From contig FR882165.1 in NCBI GenBank assembly GCA_000434935.1, positions 48,727-96,772 on the forward strand: 48,046 bases of DNA, in the 5' to 3' direction. The notes under the pieces were generated by a model. It saw only the letters and a program-made list of their open reading frames with translations, was not told where the DNA came from and searched no databases. Below, in pieces: positions 42,292-48,046 of the stretch. Each line of letters begins with the position of its first letter. Within the stretch, counting starts at the first letter, position 1. This DNA comes from Bacteroides sp. CAG:709. Its GTDB lineage: Bacteria > Bacteroidota > Bacteroidia > Bacteroidales > UBA932. A program made the position numbers and the translations under genes.

Positions 42292-45200
42292 AATTTTTCT
42301 TCATTTGTTTTTGGCAGCATTGCTGTCGGTATCGTTGTCCGTCTTCACATGCGAAGGACGGGACGTTCTGGTCGAGGCGGAGAGCTTTACGGAAAAAGGA
42401 GGCTGGAAAGTCGACCAGCAGTTTATGGACCAGATGGGGTCGCCATATCTTCTGGCTCATGGCATGGGCGTGCCTGTCGAAGATGCCTGCACGGACATTG
42501 ACCTGAAAAAAGGGGAGTGGCATGTCTGGGTCCGCACATACAACTGGACCTCTCCGTGGCATTCGGGCAAAGGCCCGGGCGCATTCCGTGTGGCGGTAGG
42601 AGGGAAGACCCTTCCGAATGATTTGGGCGTGACCGGCCATTCATGGGAATGGCAGTATGCCGGCGCAGTGACCGTAAAAGGCGGCAGCACGGAGATACGT
42701 CTGCATGACATGACGGGATTCGACGGCAGATGCGATGCAGTGTTGCTTACACGTGGCGGCGCCCCGGAACCGGCTGACGTTCAGAAGCTCAGGAATACCA
42801 AGTGCGAAAGCATTGACAAAAATTATGACCTCGTGGTTGCCGGAGGCGGTATTGCCGGCATGTGCGCGGCTGCGGCTGCAGCGAGGAACGGGTTGAAGGT
42901 TGCTCTCGTGAATGACCGGCCGGTTCTGGGCGGCAACAACAGTTCGGAGATCCGCGTGCACCTCGGCGGTTACGTGGAGATGGAACCGTATAAGGGGCTG
43001 GGAAGGATGATCCGGGAATTCGGGCATACGGAGAAAGGCAATGCGCGTCCGGCCGAGAGCTATCAGGATTGGAAAAAGCAGGCGTTTATAGATGCGGAGG
43101 AAAACATTGACCTGTATGCTCCTTATCATGTGATGGCTGTGGATGCCGAAGCCTCTGAGATAGAGTCTGTTACGGCTGTGCATATCGAAACCGGAGAGAA
43201 AGTCCGTCTGCATGGAAGGCTTTTCGCGGATTGCACCGGTGACGGCACTGTCGGTTTTCTGGCGGGTGCCGACTGGACGATGGGCCGGGAGTCTCGCGAC
43301 GAATATGGCGAACGGTCCGCGCCTGTGAAAGCTGATGATATGGTAATGGGCGCTTCTGTCCAGTGGTATTCCAGGAAATGCCCGCAGAAGACAGTCTTCC
43401 CTGAGTTTTCCTATGGCGTGGAGTTCAATGCTTCGAATTGCGAGAAGGTGACGATGGGCGAGTGGACCTGGGAAACCGGCATGAACCGGGACCAGATTGC
43501 AGACGCCGAGCGAGTCCGCGATTACGGGCTGCTGGTGATATATTCGAATTGGAGCTGGCTAAAGAACCATTCGGGCGATGCCGCTTATGCTGACAGAAGC
43601 CTGGACTGGGTGGCTTATATAGCCGGGAAAAGAGAGTCCAGGAGACTTCTGGGCGATCATGTCCTTTCTCAGAATGACATTGACAGGGACATTCAGCATG
43701 AAGATGCGTCGTTTACCACTACCTGGAGCGTTGACCTGCATTTCCCTGATCCGAAAAACTCCGGGAAATTTCCGGGCAATGAATTCAAGTCCGCGACCGT
43801 GCATGACTGGATTCATCCTTATGCGGTTCCATACCGCTGCCTTTATTCGCGTAACATCGGGAACCTTTTCATGGCCGGACGGGATATCAGCTGCACCCAT
43901 GTGGCATTGGGAACCGTGCGTGTCATGAGAACTACCGGAATGATGGGCGAGGTCGTGGGCCTGGCCGCGGCGCTATGCATAAAGAACGGCTGTCTTCCGC
44001 GCGGGGTTTATCAGCACCATCTGCCTGAACTCAAGCGGATGATGGAGGCCGGCGCCGGCAGGACTGATGTGCCGCTGTCGGATCAGAACTTCAACCTTCC
44101 GAACACACTGTTGAAGAATGCACCGGCGTCGGACAAGGGCTATGCCCGTCTCTCCTGCGATACGCTTTTCGTCGGCAATGCGTTGATTGAACGCGCGTTC
44201 CGTTGGAACGGCGGGAATTTGACCAATGCCTATGTGAAGGACAAGACTACGGGGCGCGTCTTCGTCAGCAATACCGGGGATCCCGCTTTGGCGGTGGGAC
44301 AGTCTTCCGGGGCAGCCGCTGACGGCAAACTGACAGTGCGTGAAGTGAAGTCCGACGGCATACGTCCGGAACATCTGGAAGCGGAAGTCACTTTTTCCAT
44401 GGATGGTATCCGTGTGCGCAGGGTGTTCAGGGTTTATGAAGGCTGTCCGGCCATCGCTTGTGACAATTATGTCGGCGGAATCTCTGCCGGAAAAGAACAG
44501 TCGGCCGGCAATGTGGCGGACAACAAGAATATAGAATCAGTCTCGGATATGCGCCGGGGCCAGGAAAACAAGGCCAGGTATCTGGAAAGATTCTGCCCGG
44601 GAGGAATGCATTGGCAGGTAAAGGTGGTGGAATTCTTCGACGTCACGGACTGGAACAACAATCTGGTCGCGGAACATTCATTCATACCGTACCGCAAGAC
44701 CGGCTACAGGGGAAATCTCCTTTTCGCCCGCGACGCCCGCGATGAGAACGGCTTTTTCATATTGAAGGAAGCTCCATGCTCTGCAGTGCAGCTGGGCAGT
44801 CCCGATGCGGATTTCATCTGCGAGTCAGGGAAATTCACTGTAGCGGGGATCGGCATTTCCGACGAAGATGCCGTCGTCGATGACATGGTGCGCCTGTATT
44901 CCTGCGTGACGGGCGTGTTCGGGGAAGGCGGACTGTCGCCGCTCCTTGCCCTCAGGAATTATCAAAAGCATATCCGTGAGCACCATGCCGACCGTGACGA
45001 GATGATAATGATGAATACCTGGGGTGACAGAAGCCAGGATTCCAAGGTCAATGAACAGTTCTGTATCGCCGAACTGGAAAAGGCCGCCCGTCTGGGAGTG
45101 ACTCATTTCCAGATAGATGACGGATGGCAGGAAGGCAAAAGCCCCAATTCCGCACTCGCCAAAGGCTCTTTCAAGAATATCTGGGACAATCCTCTCTACT

Positions 45201-46135
45201 GGACCCCTTCGCAGGAAAAATATCCTCGCGGCCTGAAACCTGTCATGGACAAGGCCCGGGAACTGGGTATCGAAATCGGACTTTGGTTCAATCCCAGCAT
45301 CCAGAATGACTTCGCAGACTGGCGCAAGGATGCCGATGCTGTCGTGAAACTATATGATGAGTACGGAATCAAGGTGTTCAAGATCGACGGCCTCTCCATT
45401 CCGACCAAGCAAGCGGAGACGAACCTGCGGAAATTCTTCGATACCGTACTGGCGGAGACGGGCAATGAAGTGGTCTTCAACCTCGATGTGACTGCCGGAC
45501 GCCGCGGAGGCTATCATTTTCTCAATGAATACGGCAACATCTTTTTGGAGAACAGATACACAGACTGGCAGAACTACTATCCTTATTGGACATTGAGAAA
45601 CATCTGGCAGCTAAGCCGTTACGTTCCTGCTGAACGGCTCCAGACGGAGTTTCTGAACAAATGGCGGAACGCTGACAAATACGCAGGCGACCCGTTCGCA
45701 CCGGCATCGTATGAATTCCCGTATGTTTTCGCCGTTGCCATGGCGGGGCAGCCGCTTGCCTGGATGGAGGCTTCGAATCTTCCTGAAGAAGCGTTTGCCC
45801 TGTCGTCCGTCGTGAAAGCCTACAAGAGTGTGATGAATGATTTTCATCAGGGCACAATCCTGCCGATAGGTGATGAACCGGACGGAAAGTCATGGACCGG
45901 ATTCCAATCAATTTCTGCCGGGAACCGCACGGGATTCGTGCTTGTGCTGCGTGAAAAAAATGAAGCGGAGACATGTGCGGTCAAGACGTGGCTGACGGAA
46001 GGGCAGAAAGTCAGTTTCTCTCCCGTCACAGGTGACGGAAAATCTTTCGGAACAGTCGTGGATGAAGGCGGATCCGTGAAATTCAGCCTTCCTTCCGAGA
46101 ATACCTTTGCATTGTATAAATATGAAATATTGTAA
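42281..46135 (+). CDS. FAD-dependent oxidoreductase fused to a GH36-like glycosidase
   Basis: This is a 1284-residue exported protein with four parts. A signal peptide is followed by a beta-sandwich carbohydrate-binding-like domain (about 27-165, VEAESFTEKGGWKVDQQFMD). A Rossmann FAD oxidoreductase follows (about 180-615) with VVAGGGIAGMCAAAAAARNG, RPVLGGNNSSEIRVHLGG, FADCTGDG and FMAGRDISCTHVALGTVR. A beta-supersandwich (about 625-890) precedes a barrel (about 900-1200) with MMNTWGDRSQ (Trp914), FQIDDGW (Asp946/947), GLWFNPS and FKIDG. Asp1036 there is the expected nucleophile of clan GH-D, and Asp1095 in ENRYTDW is the candidate acid/base. A C-terminal beta domain ends the chain. The reading frame is unbroken. 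It overlaps the regulator gene by 11 bases, and the second GH2 gene begins one base after its stop. Confidence 0.88.
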   Translation: MRNRIFLHLFLAALLSVSLSVFTCEGRDVLVEAESFTEKGGWKVDQQFMDQMGSPYLLAHGMGVPVEDACTDIDLKKGEWHVWVRTYNWTSPWHSGKGPGAFRVAVGGKTLPNDLGVTGHSWEWQYAGAVTVKGGSTEIRLHDMTGFDGRCDAVLLTRGGAPEPADVQKLRNTKCESIDKNYDLVVAGGGIAGMCAAAAAARNGLKVALVNDRPVLGGNNSSEIRVHLGGYVEMEPYKGLGRMIREFGHTEKGNARPAESYQDWKKQAFIDAEENIDLYAPYHVMAVDAEASEIESVTAVHIETGEKVRLHGRLFADCTGDGTVGFLAGADWTMGRESRDEYGERSAPVKADDMVMGASVQWYSRKCPQKTVFPEFSYGVEFNASNCEKVTMGEWTWETGMNRDQIADAERVRDYGLLVIYSNWSWLKNHSGDAAYADRSLDWVAYIAGKRESRRLLGDHVLSQNDIDRDIQHEDASFTTTWSVDLHFPDPKNSGKFPGNEFKSATVHDWIHPYAVPYRCLYSRNIGNLFMAGRDISCTHVALGTVRVMRTTGMMGEVVGLAAALCIKNGCLPRGVYQHHLPELKRMMEAGAGRTDVPLSDQNFNLPNTLLKNAPASDKGYARLSCDTLFVGNALIERAFRWNGGNLTNAYVKDKTTGRVFVSNTGDPALAVGQSSGAAADGKLTVREVKSDGIRPEHLEAEVTFSMDGIRVRRVFRVYEGCPAIACDNYVGGISAGKEQSAGNVADNKNIESVSDMRRGQENKARYLERFCPGGMHWQVKVVEFFDVTDWNNNLVAEHSFIPYRKTGYRGNLLFARDARDENGFFILKEAPCSAVQLGSPDADFICESGKFTVAGIGISDEDAVVDDMVRLYSCVTGVFGEGGLSPLLALRNYQKHIREHHADRDEMIMMNTWGDRSQDSKVNEQFCIAELEKAARLGVTHFQIDDGWQEGKSPNSALAKGSFKNIWDNPLYWTPSQEKYPRGLKPVMDKARELGIEIGLWFNPSIQNDFADWRKDADAVVKLYDEYGIKVFKIDGLSIPTKQAETNLRKFFDTVLAETGNEVVFNLDVTAGRRGGYHFLNEYGNIFLENRYTDWQNYYPYWTLRNIWQLSRYVPAERLQTEFLNKWRNADKYAGDPFAPASYEFPYVFAVAMAGQPLAWMEASNLPEEAFALSSVVKAYKSVMNDFHQGTILPIGDEPDGKSWTGFQSISAGNRTGFVLVLREKNEAETCAVKTWLTEGQKVSFSPVTGDGKSFGTVVDEGGSVKFSLPSENTFALYKYEIL

Positions 46136-46136
46136 T

Positions 46137-47993
46137 ATGAAATTTGCGAATCTGGCCGCTGCGGCCATTTTGACATGTGCGGCATCTCTTCCTTTGAATG
46201 CCGGCGACAAGGAAACCTACGGCAATCCCGACCTTATGGTCAATGTCTACGGACGTGATTTCCAGTTGTTGAACGGCAAATGGGACGCCATCATTGACCT
46301 TTATGACCAGGGACGCAGGAAAAAGGTCTGGGAGAACCGCAAGCCTGCGAAAGCAGACGAGTTTTTCGAGTATTCGTTCGACGGCGGACTCCGGCTTGAC
46401 GTCCCAGGCGATTTCAATAGCCAACTCCTTCAGCTCCAATACTATGAAGGTACCGTGTGGTATGCCCGGCACTTCTCGTCCGACGGCGTTCCGTCCGGAA
46501 AGAAATTGTATCTCTATTTCGGTGCGGTGAGCTACCGATGCACGGTTTACCTCAACGGTAAGCGCATTGCATCCCATGAAGGCGGATTCACGCCGTTCCA
46601 GGTAGATGTCACCGGCAATGTCGTGGCTGGGGACAATTTCCTGGTGGTCGAGACCAATAACCGCCGTAGTCCGGATGCCATTCCTGCAATGTCTTTCGAC
46701 TGGTGGAATTACGGAGGAATCACGCGCGACGTGATGCTCGTTTCCGTGCCGGAGACCTATATCAAGGATTATAAAGTCCAGCTGGACAAGAATGAGGCGG
46801 ACAGGATCAATGCCTATGTACGCATGTCTGGCGCGGTTCCTGAAGGCTCTGCCGTTACGCTGAATATTCCGGAACTGAACGTCTCGAAGACATTGGAACT
46901 GGACAAGGACGGATTCGGGGAACTGTCCTTCCGCGTGAAGAAACTTCAGCGCTGGAGCCCGGAATCGCCCAAGCTGTATGATGTGTCCCTGACTTATGCC
47001 CCGGCCGGCGGGTCCGGCGCGGGTGATGCCGTTTCAGAGCAGATCGGTTTCAGGAACATCAATGTGGACGGAACCCGTATCCTCGTCAACGGAAAACCGA
47101 CGTTCATGTGCTGCATCTCTTTCCATGAGGAGATTCCACAGCGCATGGGAAGGGCATATTCCGAGGCGGATGCCGCCATGCTCCTTTCCGAGGCCAAGGC
47201 TCTGGGCGTGAATATGGTACGGCTTGCGCATTATCCTCAGAATGAGTACATTGTCCGCATGGCCGAGAAGATGGGAATCATCCTCTGGCAGGAAATTCCG
47301 GTATGGCAGGGAATCGATTTCGAGAATGCCGCCACCATGGACAAGGCGCTCCGCATGTTTTCCGAAATGCTTTACAGGGACAAGAACCGCTGTGCCGTCG
47401 GATTCTGGGGCATGGCGAACGAGACCCGTCCGTCGCCGGCTCGTAACGCCTTTCTGCGCAGGGAATTGGCATTCGCCAGGAGCATTGATTCCACCCGCCT
47501 TTTCACTGCCGCCTTTGACAATGTCTATTTCAAGAAAGAGTACGGCGAGTTCAGGATTGAGGATGATTTCACCGAGGACCTCGATGTGGTTTCTTTCAAC
47601 AAATACATGGGCTGGTACGCCCCATGGCCTGTCAGTCCGTCGGAATGCCGATGGAATGTGGCTCCCGGCAAGCCTGTCATCATCTCTGAATTCGGATGTG
47701 AGGCGCAGTACGGGCAGCATGGAGATGCCGAATGGGCAAGCTCCTGGAGCGAGGAGTTCCAGGCGGACCAATACCGGAAGAATATCGAGATGTTCGGACA
47801 GATACCGAACCTGGCGGGAGTCTCCCCGTGGATATTGTTCGATTTCCGCTCGCCGTTCCGTTTCCATCCTGTGAATCAGGATGGTTGGAACCGCAAGGGA
47901 CTGGTCTCCGACAAGGGAATGAGAAAGCAGGCATGGTATATCATGCACGATTATTATAATGCACAAAAACACATTTATGACAATGAGAAATAA
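46137..47993 (+). CDS. Glycoside hydrolase family 2 protein, short form
   Basis: This is a 618-residue exported enzyme (signal peptide MKFANLAAAAILTCAASLPL, cleaved after NAG). The GH2 parts are in order: jelly roll (about 40-205, with WYARHFSSDGVPSGKKLYLY and YLNGKRIASHEGGFTPFQVD), Ig-like sandwich, and barrel with acid/base Glu429 in GFWGMANE and nucleophile Glu518 in IISEFGCEAQYG. These features, and MSFDWWNYGGITRDV, resemble the beta-glucuronidase/beta-galactosidase branch. The barrel entrance is NGKPTFMCCISFHEEIP, where the family usually has G-V-N/S-x-H-E. I chose the ATG at 46137, one base after the previous stop, because it gives the best signal peptide. ATGs at 46107 and 46122 overlap the previous gene. 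Confidence 0.9.
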   Translation: MKFANLAAAAILTCAASLPLNAGDKETYGNPDLMVNVYGRDFQLLNGKWDAIIDLYDQGRRKKVWENRKPAKADEFFEYSFDGGLRLDVPGDFNSQLLQLQYYEGTVWYARHFSSDGVPSGKKLYLYFGAVSYRCTVYLNGKRIASHEGGFTPFQVDVTGNVVAGDNFLVVETNNRRSPDAIPAMSFDWWNYGGITRDVMLVSVPETYIKDYKVQLDKNEADRINAYVRMSGAVPEGSAVTLNIPELNVSKTLELDKDGFGELSFRVKKLQRWSPESPKLYDVSLTYAPAGGSGAGDAVSEQIGFRNINVDGTRILVNGKPTFMCCISFHEEIPQRMGRAYSEADAAMLLSEAKALGVNMVRLAHYPQNEYIVRMAEKMGIILWQEIPVWQGIDFENAATMDKALRMFSEMLYRDKNRCAVGFWGMANETRPSPARNAFLRRELAFARSIDSTRLFTAAFDNVYFKKEYGEFRIEDDFTEDLDVVSFNKYMGWYAPWPVSPSECRWNVAPGKPVIISEFGCEAQYGQHGDAEWASSWSEEFQADQYRKNIEMFGQIPNLAGVSPWILFDFRSPFRFHPVNQDGWNRKGLVSDKGMRKQAWYIMHDYYNAQKHIYDNEK

Positions 47994-48046
47994 GACACTT
48001 TCGGCAATTGTTGCGCTTTCCGGACTGGCTGCCGTAGCCATGCCGG
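47983..48046 (+). CDS. Start of a further secreted protein, truncated by the window edge
   Basis: An ATG at 47983 (or 47977, same frame) opens a frame beginning MRNKTLSAIVALSGLAAVAM and running off the right edge. The residues form the start of a signal peptide. It overlaps the GH2 stop by 11 bases, showing that the locus continues. The function cannot be judged. Confidence 0.6.
   Translation, partial: MRNKTLSAIVALSGLAAVAMP

Noticed and set aside
1..48046. CRISPR arrays, tRNA or rRNA genes, insertion sequences, phage genes
   Set aside because: I found no regular spaced repeats, no cloverleaf-like sequences ending in CCA, no transposase motifs and no terminal inverted repeats.

Overview
The window looks like chromosomal DNA of a gut-type Bacteroidales bacterium of moderate GC content. 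The evidence is a SusC/SusD pair, a hybrid two-component regulator, a FAD-oxidoreductase/glycosidase protein, an ExbB-ExbD-TonB set, a small Hc1-type histone H1-like gene, and several upstream sequences matching the Bacteroidetes -7 element TAnnTTTG. I see no tRNA, rRNA, CRISPR array, insertion sequence or phage gene.

Region 1 (1-15,950) is mostly housekeeping. On the minus strand lie a 5' piece of parC, era, a pseudouridine synthase with a long low-complexity N-terminus, tonB, exbD and exbB (probably one transcript read exbB to parC), then an OPA-type organophosphate transporter and a HAD phosphatase. On the plus strand are a secreted M6-type metalloprotease and a small lipoprotein, closed by a strong hairpin shared with an M49-like lipoprotein peptidase on the other strand. 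tpiA (minus) and tyrS (plus) diverge from a short promoter region. tyrS continues into rbfA, a LolC/E-type permease and an orphan FecCD-type permease.

Region 2 (15,950-21,390) is patchy: a histone H1-like gene, a 54-residue secreted peptide gene, a WG-repeat exported protein, an apparently frameshifted remnant, pth, rplY, and an AAA-ATPase/PD-(D/E)XK protein. It ends in a 378-base non-coding leader. That leader holds nested inverted repeats, a 22-bp imperfect direct repeat with a 28-bp period, a TAnnTTTG element and a short open frame that runs by an ATGA overlap into the next gene.

Region 3 (21,390 to the right edge) is a polysaccharide/glycoside utilization locus, all on the plus strand and tightly spaced. 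Its order is: a GH3-PA14 protein fused to an uncharacterised glycosidase-like domain; SusC; SusD; a SusE-like lipoprotein; two stand-alone paralogs of that glycosidase-like domain; a DUF4886/SGNH-type lipoprotein; a GH2; an AraC-type hybrid two-component sensor with its own promoter; a 1284-residue protein joining a Rossmann FAD oxidoreductase to a GH36-like glycosidase; a second GH2; and the start of another secreted protein. The likely scheme is SusC/D uptake of a glycoside, trimming by the GH3, GH2 and GH36-like modules, deacylation by the SGNH protein, and induction through the hybrid regulator acting on the repeat upstream of the first gene. The substrate cannot be read from sequence. The oxidoreductase module and the triplicated uncharacterised domain make this locus the most interesting part of the window.
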